Shown piece by piece: positions 16,455-23,999 of a stretch of 26,025 nucleotides of DNA. Both the position numbers and the translations under genes were made by a program. Positions within the stretch are counted from its first letter, which is position 1. The number at the start of each line of letters is the position of its first letter. The stretch is from a virus, in IMG/VR virus record IMGVR_UViG_3300009537_000152, positions 1 through 26,025 of that record; one strand, given 5' to 3'. The notes under the pieces were generated by a model, which saw nothing but the letters and a program-made list of their open reading frames with translations, was not told the origin of the DNA and made no database searches.

Positions 16455-16916
16455 CTAAAGGGCCTTGATGAAGACGGCCTTGGCAACGGTGGTCCACTGG
16501 TTCGTGAGCGTCGAAAGCATGAACGCACACGGCCAGATGTGAATGCCCGTGAAGTGGGTCGCAAAGGTTTCGAGGCAAAACACAGAACCCGCCGCATTCA
16601 TAGCCAGCGGCATTCCAGGAGTCGCCACGACGCCCCCACTCGTTACACCACGGACGCGAGTGGCGGAATGGTATCCGTACACCTGAACCAGTCCATAATC
16701 ACCCGCGGCGATGGACGAAGAAGCTACGATCCCGGCAGCCGCAAAGCCCTGATTAGTGGCCCGCGCCGTCGGACGTGTCACTCCCACGCCATCCGCATCC
16801 GTAGTGAAATCCCAGTTAACACCCTGCCCGTTGGTGATTGCCGCCGTCGAATACGAGTTGTAAACGGCGATGAAAATCTTTTCCGGGTCAGTTCGATTTA
16901 CTCTTTGCAGCAACAT
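16455..16916 (-). CDS. Probable head-surface / decoration protein
   Basis: 153 aa starting MLLQRVNRTDPEKIFIAVYN, then a Thr/Val/Gly-rich body with WDFTTDADGVGVTRPTA, ATNQGFAAAGIVA, AAGDYGLVQVYGYHSATRV and a closing SGGVVATPGMPLAMN. This is a beta-sandwich-like composition with no charged tail. It follows the major capsid gene directly, where many phages keep a decoration or minor head protein. The start is supported by GGGAGGA 9 nt upstream of ATG. No catalytic motif. Family name not recognised; a role in the capsid shell or head-tail interface is inferred. Confidence 0.65.
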   Translation of the reverse strand: MLLQRVNRTDPEKIFIAVYNSYSTAAITNGQGVNWDFTTDADGVGVTRPTARATNQGFAAAGIVASSSIAAGDYGLVQVYGYHSATRVRGVTSGGVVATPGMPLAMNAAGSVFCLETFATHFTGIHIWPCAFMLSTLTNQWTTVAKAVFIKAL

Positions 16917-16955
16917 TGTTTGGGGTCCTCCCTGAAAGTGTTTTCAAAACAGAGA

Positions 16956-16989
16956 GGGACAGCCTATCCATACGGAATGCGGCTATCCC
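16956..16989 (-). terminator. Probable terminator after the major capsid gene
   Basis: In the leftward transcript GGGATAGCC (from 16989) and GGCTGTCCC (to 16956) form a 9-bp stem with one G-U pair and a 16-base loop, followed by TCTCTGTTTTG. It lies between the capsid stop (17010) and the next start (16916). A partial terminator here would keep capsid expression above that of downstream tail genes. Confidence 0.5.
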
Positions 16990-17009
16990 CCTGAAAAGGG
17001 TTTACGGCC

Positions 17010-18077
17010 CTACGAAGAAATGGTGGTGTCAATCGAACCCATCACCCCTTGCTTACGCCGGTTGGAAACGCCGGTTCCGCCGTGCCACATCAACTGCGCG
17101 GTCTTGGCGTCCTGGTTCTCCGGTTTGATAAAGGGTGTTGGCTCGAAGTCCAGAAAGTACTTGATGTTGAAGAACTGGGTGTTGAACATCCACCAGGTGC
17201 CGCTTGAGGCTACCGGAATCGAAGCGATGGTGCCGTTGGCGACATCGGGAACGAACTCATCCCAGGTCGTGGGCTTTCCGTGGAACGTCACGTTCTCAAA
17301 CGGAATATCGGCCTTGTTGTAGTCGGTAAACCGATTCTGATTCCGCAACGCTGCCACGTACAGCTCGTATACGAACTGGTCCACCAAATGCAGGTCGGGC
17401 CTTCCCCCAGGACCCTTCGTACACAGGTTGTAAAGCCTGTCCAGGTCTTTCAGGAATCCTGCAAAGCTGGTTGACGCACTGTTCAACAACTGGTTTCTCC
17501 ACCAGGAATAGGTGTTTTGATTGATGTTCCCGACTGTCGTTGAGCTGGTCGGATCGTACTTCACCAGCAACGGCAGGGGGTCCACAAACGTCGCCCCATT
17601 CGTGATGGAGGTGTAAGGAGTGGTGATCGCCGTGGCGGTGTTGGGGCCGTTGCCCTGAATCAACGCCTTGGCAAACAGGTCTTGCGCGGACAGGCTTGAC
17701 TGCTTCGTCTTCGCCTTCAACAGGTCAAAGACTCGCGTTTCGCTTGAGGCGTTTTCCCGCTCCTCTTTCCCGGAAATGGTAATCGGAACGGACAGTTGTC
17801 CCCAATCGAAAAACGCGGAAGTCATCCCGTCGGCTGGCGTGGTATCCAGGGTGTCGTACCCCGAGTACACATCGCCGCCAGAGAAGCCGTACATCAACGA
17901 TACCTGCATCCGGTTCCCTTCCGCATCTCCCGTATACGACTTGTTCTGCCTCATGACAGCAAACAGAAAAGCGTTGGAGGTCGAGATTTCATCGAAGATC
18001 GCTCCCGACTTGTGGAGATTGAAAAGGGTGGATGCAAGTACCGCATCATAATTTAGAGTCAAACTAGACGGAGGCAT
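17010..18077 (-). CDS. Major capsid protein (HK97-type)
   Basis: 355 aa from ATG 18077; a GTG two codons upstream (18083) is the other possible start, but AAGGA lies 9 nt before the ATG and only 3 nt before the GTG. The sequence runs MPPSSLTLNYDAVLASTL, LFAVMRQNKSYTGDAEGN, SLMYGFSGGDVYSGYDTL, DWGQLSVPITISGKEERENA, then a Thr/Ser/Asn-rich P-domain-like part and a C-terminus with FLDFEPTPFIKPENQDAKTA. It has the usual order for this phage type: portal, Zn protein, scaffold, capsid. It forms the icosahedral shell around scaffold protein. Assignment comes from size, composition and position directly after the scaffold gene; catalytic residues do not apply. Confidence 0.85.
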   Translation of the reverse strand: MPPSSLTLNYDAVLASTLFNLHKSGAIFDEISTSNAFLFAVMRQNKSYTGDAEGNRMQVSLMYGFSGGDVYSGYDTLDTTPADGMTSAFFDWGQLSVPITISGKEERENASSETRVFDLLKAKTKQSSLSAQDLFAKALIQGNGPNTATAITTPYTSITNGATFVDPLPLLVKYDPTSSTTVGNINQNTYSWWRNQLLNSASTSFAGFLKDLDRLYNLCTKGPGGRPDLHLVDQFVYELYVAALRNQNRFTDYNKADIPFENVTFHGKPTTWDEFVPDVANGTIASIPVASSGTWWMFNTQFFNIKYFLDFEPTPFIKPENQDAKTAQLMWHGGTGVSNRRKQGVMGSIDTTISS

Positions 18078-18090
18078 TGTCACTCATCCT

Positions 18091-19047
18091 TTACTCGTAC
18101 CGAACGCCCTGCCGTGCGTCAGCAAAAGCATTGTCGAACTTCTCGTTGAAGTTCCCTGACTTCGGCGCGGACTTCGCTACGCGAGACGGAGACACGCCGC
18201 CCTCGGAAGATTCCGACTTTTCCGCCGCTTCCCCAATGCGCTTTACCGCCTTTTTGGCAGCCTCAGCTTCCCGCACATCCATCGTCGCCAGGAGGTACAA
18301 CCTCTCCATGTGCTCCAATGCCGTAGGGTATTTCCCCGTCTTGGGGTTTTTAGCTGGCAGCAATTCTTGACCGAGTTCGTACATTTTGCCTTCGTACTTC
18401 TTCCAATCCGGGTGCTTCTCCGTCATCCGCTGCATGTCTACTTCTACATCCTTGGAGGCTTGCTGCGCCTCCAGGGCTTTTGCCTGCTGGCGAATCGGCT
18501 CAACCGTCTGTCCGGCAACTTTTAGGATTGCCCGCTCCAGGCCCGGAGCCAGCCTTTCGGCCAAAAACTCAAACTCCGGCCCGAGGCTTTCCTTCAACTC
18601 GTCGGTCAGGCTTTTTGCAGCCGATTTCGCTTCAGCCTTGGTTTCCACGGACGGGATGTCAACCCCCGCCTGCTTAGCCAAAGCCTGGACAACTTCTTTC
18701 GGATTGGCGTTCCATCGCTCGATCAAGTGCTGATACTGGCCCAGAGCTTCCTTCTGAGATTCAAACGTCTTCTTCTCTTCGGAAAGTTTTTGGGTTTTCT
18801 CGGTAAACGCTTTGTTGAGAGCCGCTCGGAGAGCCTTGGGATCGTTCTGTAATTTGTCCCATTCCTCCTGGGGCAGCAAATCTTCGGAACCTTCAGTCGG
18901 CTGAGCGGGTTCCGTGCCTTTTTCCTCAGCCGTTTGCGTAGCTGATTCCGCTTGGTCAGTCTTCTCAGGGGCTTGGTCTTTCGACTGCTCTCCCTGCGCC
19001 TCGCTGACTGCTGTGTCAAATCGAGCTTCAAAATTCTCTTCTGGCAT
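18091..19047 (-). CDS. Scaffold-like capsid assembly protein
   Basis: 318 aa, strongly charged and helical: an acidic Glu/Gln/Ala/Pro-rich N-terminus (MPEENFEARFDTAVSEAQGE), then coiled-coil-like KAFTEKTQKLSEEKKTFESQ, KAEAKSAAKSLTDELKESLG, and AILKVAGQTVEPIRQQAKAL, and a final basic NEKFDNAFADARQGVRYE. A short basic C-terminus after a long acidic helix is the classic scaffold design, whose tail docks the coat protein during shell assembly. It lies immediately before the capsid gene. The ATG has AAGGAG upstream. Confidence 0.82.
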   Translation of the reverse strand: MPEENFEARFDTAVSEAQGEQSKDQAPEKTDQAESATQTAEEKGTEPAQPTEGSEDLLPQEEWDKLQNDPKALRAALNKAFTEKTQKLSEEKKTFESQKEALGQYQHLIERWNANPKEVVQALAKQAGVDIPSVETKAEAKSAAKSLTDELKESLGPEFEFLAERLAPGLERAILKVAGQTVEPIRQQAKALEAQQASKDVEVDMQRMTEKHPDWKKYEGKMYELGQELLPAKNPKTGKYPTALEHMERLYLLATMDVREAEAAKKAVKRIGEAAEKSESSEGGVSPSRVAKSAPKSGNFNEKFDNAFADARQGVRYE

Positions 19048-19057
19048 TCACAACTCC

Positions 19058-19312
19058 TTATTCCCTGATCGGCGGTAGCCCTTTTGTATACCGCCGGTGA
19101 TTTAGGTCGTCGATGTGTTCTCTCTCCCGAACCGACAACCCGTTCTGCTTCATGATCTTTTCCCGCTTCCGGTCGCTGTCGATATAAACCGGGTCCTCGG
19201 AAATGTTCGTGTCCCAGAACGGAATGAACGGGTGATGCTCCAGGGGCTTTTCGTGGGGGCACCAGGGCCACAAACCAATCTCTAATTCCTTATGGCAGTC
19301 TTCACAGATCAT
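19058..19312 (-). CDS. Small Zn-finger-like protein after the portal
   Basis: 84 aa beginning MICEDCHKELEIGLWPWCPHE: the pairs C-x2-C and C-P-H suggest a small metal-binding knuckle. The rest, FIPFWDTNISEDPVYIDSD, KREKIMKQNGLSVREREH, is helical and charged. Its ATG overlaps the portal stop (ATGA). Many tailed phages carry a small ribbon protein next to the portal; its job is not established. Confidence 0.75.
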   Translation of the reverse strand: MICEDCHKELEIGLWPWCPHEKPLEHHPFIPFWDTNISEDPVYIDSDRKREKIMKQNGLSVREREHIDDLNHRRYTKGLPPIRE

Positions 19313-21165
19313 TGGACTGGAACCTGCTCCTGTATTTGCTGTTGGATGTCCCCATTACTGGGGGTAGCCGTTGGTTGTGGGCCTTGTGCGGGCGGGCTTA
19401 CCCCGGCTTGCGATGCCGCTGCCGCCATTGCCATCTGCAATGCCGCTACCCCGAACTCACGAAGGGCCTGCAATTCCTTCTCGTCCCTGATATCGAAGAA
19501 CGCCATTGTCTTCCGCATCAGAACTTCATTGGCAAGCAGTACAGGACCCCTGGCCGGGTCAGTGATTAACGTCAAGGCCGCCATCCACGCTTCTCTTTCC
19601 TGGTTTTCGCTCTTCGGGGCCATTGAGGTAATGTCCACATTGACTTCTGTATCAACCCCGTCAAGGTCTTCTCTCTGAATATTGGCCCACCCTTGCAGGA
19701 TCTTGATTCCCTGCATAGCCCCTGCCATTCCCGCCGTGGCATCACTATTTAACTGCACCCACAACGGCAGGGCCATCTTTTTCCGAAGGTTATAGAGAGC
19801 CAACCGGCCAATCTCAGCCAGCCAGTCCGCAACAATATCGCGGGATTTACTGTCCCGAACTCTGGACTCTGTATCAATAATATTAGCCTGGGTAGCAGTC
19901 TCGGCCTCCGCAATCCCTCTATGCTCTGCCGGGTTGCCTGAAATTTCCCGGAAGTCTTCCTTGGTCTGGGGGATGTTTCTGACTACCGTGGGATCGAGTG
20001 GCGCATCCTGAATTGGGCCGCACGGATTCTCTCTTACCGCACGAAGAATTAACCCGTCAATCGGCTGCTCCAGCTTGGCAATTTCCGCTTCACTCTCAAA
20101 TCCACTGACTAAGGCCCAATACTTTCTCAGAAAGCGTTTCCGGTGAACCCGCTGCATGTCGCGGGTTTCATTCAATTCATCCTGCGGGGAAATCCAGTTG
20201 TAAGTTGCGGGCAAAGGATAGAAGTCATACAACCTTGGATGCCGCATTAAAACAGCATGAGGCACAACCGGCGACCCGTCTTCCCATTCATCCATCGGCT
20301 CTCCGTCCAGCAGGAACTTGTCATTCCCTTCCGCAAAGACATACTTCTTCTTGGCACGCAGGTCGTAAATCTTCCAGACCTTCGCCATGCTGCGAACCTT
20401 TGCTTCCTCGTCCGCGTCAGAATAAGTCGATGGCGAAGAATCACCATCCAGTTTTCCGGTGGTTCGCACGTTGGAAGTGTTTTTGTAGAGCTTATTCCTC
20501 TTCAAGTCCTCGGGATGGTGCCACTCAAAGTAGGCATACCAGTCTGACCGGCCCAACTGTCTTGATTTTGTAGTTGGCGCAATCCGAAACTGTGCCGCCG
20601 GGATGCGCTTGAAGTATACTTTCTCGGAAAGAAGCTTTTGCTCCGGCTCCATAACCTCGTTTCCATCGGAGTCGGTCATGGGCTGCTCGGAGTCTTCTTT
20701 CAGCATGGGCCTTCCGGCATTCGGGTTGTCGGCAAAGTTTCCCGAATACCCTACTTCAATAATTCCAACCATGAAGTACGATTCGAGCAGCGCATCAAAC
20801 GTCTCCTGCTTAAAAGACAACCGCTTATCCCGCACAAAGTAATTCAACGTCTCTTCCTGCAATTGTGCTCTGGCGCTTGCGTCTGACCCCGGAGTCTGGG
20901 TATGGGAAGGTCTGGGACGGATCAGGAATTTAGGATGGTAAAACAACTGTGTGGGGAGTTGCGACTCAATTGTCGGGAAGATCATGTTGATCGTGTACTT
21001 CGTCTTGCCGTTCTCTTCCCGTTCTTCCCGCCACTGGTGCCCTAAGTAATACTGGTAGAGCACATCGCATTGATACTTCTCCACCCACTTTTTGTAGCAC
21101 TTGTCCGCAGCTTCCAGTCTTTCCGCCCAGACCTTCACCCGATCCGAGTCTGTTTTTCTACCCAT
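19309..21165 (-). CDS. Portal protein
   Basis: 618 aa starting MGRKTDSDRVKVWAERLEAA. The N-terminal helix ends in YQCDVLYQYYLGHQW, then INMIFPTIESQLPTQLFYHP and KFLIRPRP, the usual portal wing/stem pattern with a beta patch followed by a long alpha-helical core (LQEETLNYFVRDKRLSFKQE, FDALLESYFMVGIIEVGYSG). The C-terminal part is Gln/Pro-rich and low complexity (VSPPAQGPQPTATPSNGDIQ). Twelve copies form the ring through which terminase pumps DNA. It overlaps the terminase gene by 8 nt, the normal neighbour. Length is typical for podoviral portals. Confidence 0.88.
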   Translation of the reverse strand: MGRKTDSDRVKVWAERLEAADKCYKKWVEKYQCDVLYQYYLGHQWREEREENGKTKYTINMIFPTIESQLPTQLFYHPKFLIRPRPSHTQTPGSDASARAQLQEETLNYFVRDKRLSFKQETFDALLESYFMVGIIEVGYSGNFADNPNAGRPMLKEDSEQPMTDSDGNEVMEPEQKLLSEKVYFKRIPAAQFRIAPTTKSRQLGRSDWYAYFEWHHPEDLKRNKLYKNTSNVRTTGKLDGDSSPSTYSDADEEAKVRSMAKVWKIYDLRAKKKYVFAEGNDKFLLDGEPMDEWEDGSPVVPHAVLMRHPRLYDFYPLPATYNWISPQDELNETRDMQRVHRKRFLRKYWALVSGFESEAEIAKLEQPIDGLILRAVRENPCGPIQDAPLDPTVVRNIPQTKEDFREISGNPAEHRGIAEAETATQANIIDTESRVRDSKSRDIVADWLAEIGRLALYNLRKKMALPLWVQLNSDATAGMAGAMQGIKILQGWANIQREDLDGVDTEVNVDITSMAPKSENQEREAWMAALTLITDPARGPVLLANEVLMRKTMAFFDIRDEKELQALREFGVAALQMAMAAAASQAGVSPPAQGPQPTATPSNGDIQQQIQEQVPVQ

Positions 21166-22966
21166 AGACTACTTCCTGGCGCTTATTGCTCCACTTGCCC
21201 CATTTCGGGTGGTTGCGCTTGAATTTCAGAATTTCGTCCCGTCTACCGAAGAAACTATTGGAACTGTACCGTTTGGCCGGGATATTCGGGACTGGCGCAC
21301 GCGAAGACGCGAAGTACCGCAGCACATCGTAGCCATGATCGGGAACTCCCTTATCGCGCTCATCTGAAAAGACCGGCTTCCCCAGCTCCGTGCCAATGCG
21401 CTCACGCCGCTGTTGTTTAGTATGGCGAACGATCCAGTCAATCCCTTCCGGCAGGTCTTCGGACTTCATCAGGAACCACAGCCTGGGCCAGTAACCGTAC
21501 TCCCCGGTAAACGGATGGACCCGTGGGATCTCGTCTCCAGGCTGGATGGTCATATTTCCATAAGTCCTGGGAATGGCACCTTTATAAATCTGTCCCGTAC
21601 CCTGGGGTCTTAGCAACTCGCTGATATAGTTCCTGGTCCCCATTTCGTCATTGTCGGCAGCCTGCCAGTCAATGGCGGTCTCTGGGTCGAAGCCGTGGTT
21701 GGGGTTTCTGTCGGAATACTCATCGGAGAACGACCATCTCCCTCCATACTTCTGCATGGTCTTGTAGAACATTGACGGATCGGCCAGGGAAGTCTGATAT
21801 CTTTCCTGCTGGCTCAAATTCGTCAAATTCTTCCGATGATCTGAGACCAGCAGATTTGCCTTGTAATACTCCCTGTACCCTATGTAATCCCCGCTCTGCA
21901 GAACCGACCACCACCCGCAACACGTAGGCGCTGAATCTCCATGATCGAGTGTTCTGTGCAATGTTCCTTTGGTCTTGACGAACTCTGCAAGGGCATGAGT
22001 TCCCGGAACCATGCTTTCAGGACGGATATTATGAATCTGCCCCTCGGGGATGCCCCACTCCCCGTAGAAAAACCTTCGCTGCCAGGTAATATCGTTGTTG
22101 AGCATTTCCTGGACGTTCTGATCCGGCAGGAACTTGTTCTCAAACGATGCCAATTTCAGCATCCGATACCCCAATTGAGAATACTGCTCTTTCCATGAAG
22201 TGCTTTCCGGGTGAAACCGCTGGTAAATCCAATGGCTCTCTACCTCGGGGTTGCAGGCAATCATGGAGTAAATCGGAGGGATGGGTCGTCCGGTTTCTGG
22301 ATTTTTCCAGGGCCATTTGTCGAGCCCGCCATATTTCATTAAGACCCGCTCAGGAACTTCGGCCTGATCCCACCTTCCCAGCCTTCCCATTAAGGTAGTG
22401 AAAATCTCCTCAGACACCTCTTCGGCCTGGTCAATCAAAAACCAATTCACTTCCAAGCCCCTGACTACCTTGTCCACATCGTCGTGCTCCAAGTGCAGCC
22501 AGATAATCTCCGACTCGCTCCCGGCAAGCCGTAAAGTCCCTTCCTGGTCAGACCGCCTTCCGCCCAGTTTAGGGTCGTATGCCGAAGGAGGGCAGAGCTT
22601 AAAGAACGTCTTCTGGGTGGTTAGGGCAAGCTCTTTGGCAACCTTCCTGGCAATGACCCCACGATTTTTGGGGTAGAGGTCGCTCAGATAAAGGGCCTTC
22701 AAGCACAGCGCAAAAGTTTTCGCGGAACCGAACCCTCCCGACATGCACAGGGGCGCGGGGCCGTATTCCCACGCTACGCGATCCCAGTGGACATGGGGGA
22801 TTTTCTCTTCAACCCGGACAATTCTGTTGCCTTCAATCTTGCGCGGGCGATCGTTGCAATGGCAGATGTACTCTTGTTCGTTCGGGTTAAGCTCATCAAC
22901 CCTTGTTGAGACACTGGCCCACTTGATTTCGTTTTTGGACCAGTCCCCATATGAGAAATTACCCAT
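21158..22966 (-). CDS. terL: Terminase large subunit (packaging ATPase and nuclease)
   Basis: 602 aa. ATPase part: Walker A-like SGGFGSAKT (76-84), Walker B-like WFLIDQAEEV (175-184) with D179 and the acidic pair at 182-183, and ACNPE (237-241) at the coupling motif; YGEWG (301-305) marks the linker. Nuclease part: LDHGDSAP (340-347), ADPSMF (395-400) and PDHGYDVLRY (542-551) supply the three acidic clusters of the RNase H-like headful/terminase nuclease. It cuts and pumps the genome into the prohead using the portal. The Walker B Glu of the usual DEAEE is Gln here (DQAEE), so the catalytic base may be one of the following Glu residues. The ATG overlaps the previous stop by 8 nt. Confidence 0.93.
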   Translation of the reverse strand: MGNFSYGDWSKNEIKWASVSTRVDELNPNEQEYICHCNDRPRKIEGNRIVRVEEKIPHVHWDRVAWEYGPAPLCMSGGFGSAKTFALCLKALYLSDLYPKNRGVIARKVAKELALTTQKTFFKLCPPSAYDPKLGGRRSDQEGTLRLAGSESEIIWLHLEHDDVDKVVRGLEVNWFLIDQAEEVSEEIFTTLMGRLGRWDQAEVPERVLMKYGGLDKWPWKNPETGRPIPPIYSMIACNPEVESHWIYQRFHPESTSWKEQYSQLGYRMLKLASFENKFLPDQNVQEMLNNDITWQRRFFYGEWGIPEGQIHNIRPESMVPGTHALAEFVKTKGTLHRTLDHGDSAPTCCGWWSVLQSGDYIGYREYYKANLLVSDHRKNLTNLSQQERYQTSLADPSMFYKTMQKYGGRWSFSDEYSDRNPNHGFDPETAIDWQAADNDEMGTRNYISELLRPQGTGQIYKGAIPRTYGNMTIQPGDEIPRVHPFTGEYGYWPRLWFLMKSEDLPEGIDWIVRHTKQQRRERIGTELGKPVFSDERDKGVPDHGYDVLRYFASSRAPVPNIPAKRYSSNSFFGRRDEILKFKRNHPKWGKWSNKRQEVVYG

Positions 22967-23243
22967 CCAAAATGCTCTCGTCGGCCAGAATGGGGTTGGA
23001 CACCGAAATATACCGGCAGCCCTTCATTTCCCCTATGCCTTTCTTCAGGCACCACATCCTGCCAACCTCTTCCGCCTTCTCAAATGAAGAAGCCTCGATA
23101 ATTCCGGTTTCCGCCGGATGATTCCCGAATTTATATCGCAGGGTCCATTGCTGCTGCTTATTCGGTTTTTCGGGTTTCTCCGGGGCCTCGGACACCGCCA
23201 CGCCACCAACAGAATCACTCAATTTCTGCTTCCAGTCTCCCAT
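22959..23243 (-). CDS. Small protein of unknown function preceding terminase
   Basis: 94 aa starting MGDWKQKLSDSVGGVAVSEA, then an acidic/Lys/Pro-rich stretch and a folded-looking QQQWTLRYKFGNHPAETGIIE, SSFEKAEEVGRMWCLKKGIG end, which could be a single small alpha/beta domain. The stop TAA of the upstream gene abuts its ATG, and its own stop overlaps the terminase start by 8 nt. No recognised family. Confidence 0.72.
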   Translation of the reverse strand: MGDWKQKLSDSVGGVAVSEAPEKPEKPNKQQQWTLRYKFGNHPAETGIIEASSFEKAEEVGRMWCLKKGIGEMKGCRYISVSNPILADESILDG

Positions 23244-23465
23244 TTAACTCACAACCTCCCCAGGCCGGTGCATGTGAAGGCATTGCCCCCCACCCCCGCA
23301 ACACGACCCGTTCCAGAAAAACATCTCTTTTTTCTCACCAAAAATCCTCTTTCCGTTCTTCCGGCCTAAATAGACCGCAGACCCCGCGATGACCATGTTT
23401 TCGCACCGATCCTCGCGCCGGGGTTTTTCCCGCCCCTGACGATCAATCCAAATCGCCGTTTTCAA
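23244..23465 (-). CDS. Small basic protein of unknown function, TTG start
   Basis: 73 aa starting at TTG 23465 with AGGAG 6-7 nt upstream; an in-frame ATG at 23396 is the alternative. The first 24 residues are Arg/Lys/Glu-rich (IDRQGREKPRREDRCEN), then VIAGSAVYLGRKNGKRIFGE, and a Cys/Gly/His-rich tail, CCGGGGQCLHMH, that might bind metal. It is the first gene of the leftward operon after the 23.6 kb promoter. Confidence 0.68.
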   Translation of the reverse strand: MKTAIWIDRQGREKPRREDRCENMVIAGSAVYLGRKNGKRIFGEKKEMFFWNGSCCGGGGQCLHMHRPGEVVS

Positions 23466-23491
23466 ATGGCTCTCCTAATGTAATGCGACCT

Positions 23492-23567
23492 GACAGATAC
23501 TCGCTGTCGGACCGAATACCCGTGAGGGGCGGCTGAGTTCAGGCGGATCGGAGGGAAACCGCCCCTC
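23492..23567 (-). promoter_or_regulatory. Structured 5' leader of the leftward (packaging/virion) transcript
   Basis: Between the predicted leftward start (about 23580) and the first gene (23465) the transcript folds into two stem-loops: GAGGGGCGG with CCGCCCCTC (23559-23567 and 23524-23532, a 9-bp perfect stem) and GACAG with CTGTC (23492-23496 and 23504-23508, extendable to 7 pairs). They may stabilise the message or control translation; no U-tract for a terminator. Confidence 0.5.
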
Positions 23568-23586
23568 TGCATCTAGACAGTGACAG

Positions 23587-23614
23587 ATTATGTCTCCTTG
23601 CCGAATAATGTCAA
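23587..23614 (-). promoter_or_regulatory. Leftward sigma70-type promoter of the packaging/virion operon
   Basis: On the minus strand TTGACA (23614-23609), a 16-bp spacer, and CATAAT (23592-23587). This is a consensus -35 and 5 of 6 at -10. It fires towards the small genes, terminase, portal and capsid genes, starting near 23580. The -35 forms an inverted repeat with that of the rightward promoter, only 8 bp apart. Confidence 0.72.
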
Positions 23615-23622
23615 GTTTTTTC

Positions 23623-23650
23623 TTGACATCGCCGTTTTTCGTCGTATTAT
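23623..23650 (+). promoter_or_regulatory. Rightward sigma70-type promoter of the candidate small RNA
   Basis: TTGACA (23623-23628), a 16-bp spacer, TATTAT (23645-23650): consensus -35 and 5 of 6 at -10. A start near 23657 would place the 5' end just before the first helix of the structured RNA (23661). Its -35 mirrors the leftward -35 (arms TGTCAAG and CTTGACA around a T6 tract), so both promoters cannot be bound at full occupancy together. Confidence 0.7.
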
Positions 23651-23656
23651 GAATCT

Positions 23657-23770
23657 GTACACTCCAACTGAATCGGCATAGGGGGAAGCTGGGAAGTTTC
23701 CCCCACACGTTTCGGTTGGAAGATTGCAACGTGAAAATGCCGATCTCAGGCCAATCCGGTAATTGGAGTT
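23657..23770 (+). ncRNA. Candidate structured small RNA (three-way junction, GNRA hairpin, pseudoknot)
   Basis: Reading from the predicted start, the strand folds into: P1 ACTCCAA (23661-23667) with TTGGAGT (23763-23769); P2 ATCGGCAT (23672-23679) with ATGCCGAT (23737-23744); inside P2, P3 at 23681-23690 with 23695-23704, a 10-bp stem with one G-U pair capped by tetraloop GGGA (GNRA type); and P4 CACGTT (23706-23711) with AACGTG (23728-23733). The P4 loop GGTTGG (23714-23719) can pair with CCAATC (23751-23756) in the P2-P1 strand, a possible pseudoknot with one G-U. Single A residues and AAA separate the helices, as in natural junctions. The G-U pairs favour the plus strand. It contains no good ORF and does not fit tRNA, hammerhead or other classes I know. 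Further small hairpins lie at 23788-23830; no clear terminator is seen. Confidence 0.6.
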
Positions 23771-23973
23771 GCCACTCTACCACACGTCCCTTGGCCGCAA
23801 GGTCAGGAGTCCGCGAAAACGCGACGGGGTATCGGGCTAACGCCTTACCTGCAGACCCCGGACCAGTGACCAGACCTTGAAAAAGCCTGGTTTGCCGAAT
23901 CGCACCTGAGATCGAACCAAATAACCCCTAAACCTAAAAAGTGATTCCTCCCTTTACTCGCTCCCCCCTGAAA

Positions 23974-23989
23974 TGTTTCACGTGAAACA
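23974..23989. promoter_or_regulatory. parS-type ParB-binding site
   Basis: TGTTTCACGTGAAACA is a perfect 16-bp palindrome (18 bp counting the outer A and T) and matches the bacterial chromosomal parS consensus TGTTNCACGTGAAACA exactly. Chance occurrence in 26 kb is negligible. ParB loads here as a CTP-dependent clamp and spreads. No parA or parB gene is present in the window, so the host's ParB is the likely partner unless the phage encodes its own elsewhere. Confidence 0.85.
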
Positions 23990-23999
23990 TCCCTGCCAG

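Noticed and set aside
15978-16994. Long plus-strand frame of 338 aa
   Set aside because: Antisense to four well-supported minus-strand genes and their spacers, with basic low-complexity translation; a shadow frame.
18078-18083. GTG start of the capsid gene at 18083
   Set aside because: The ribosome binding site is only 3 nt from GTG but 9 nt from ATG 18077.
23475-23783. Minus-strand 102-aa frame across the promoter and RNA
   Set aside because: It crosses both promoters and the RNA helices, has a GTG start without a ribosome binding site, and shows no protein-like pattern.
23690-23800. tRNA or hammerhead ribozyme within the structured RNA
   Set aside because: A GGTAGAG-like stretch on the minus strand has no acceptor or T-arm, and CTGA/GAAA on the plus strand do not sit at hammerhead core positions.
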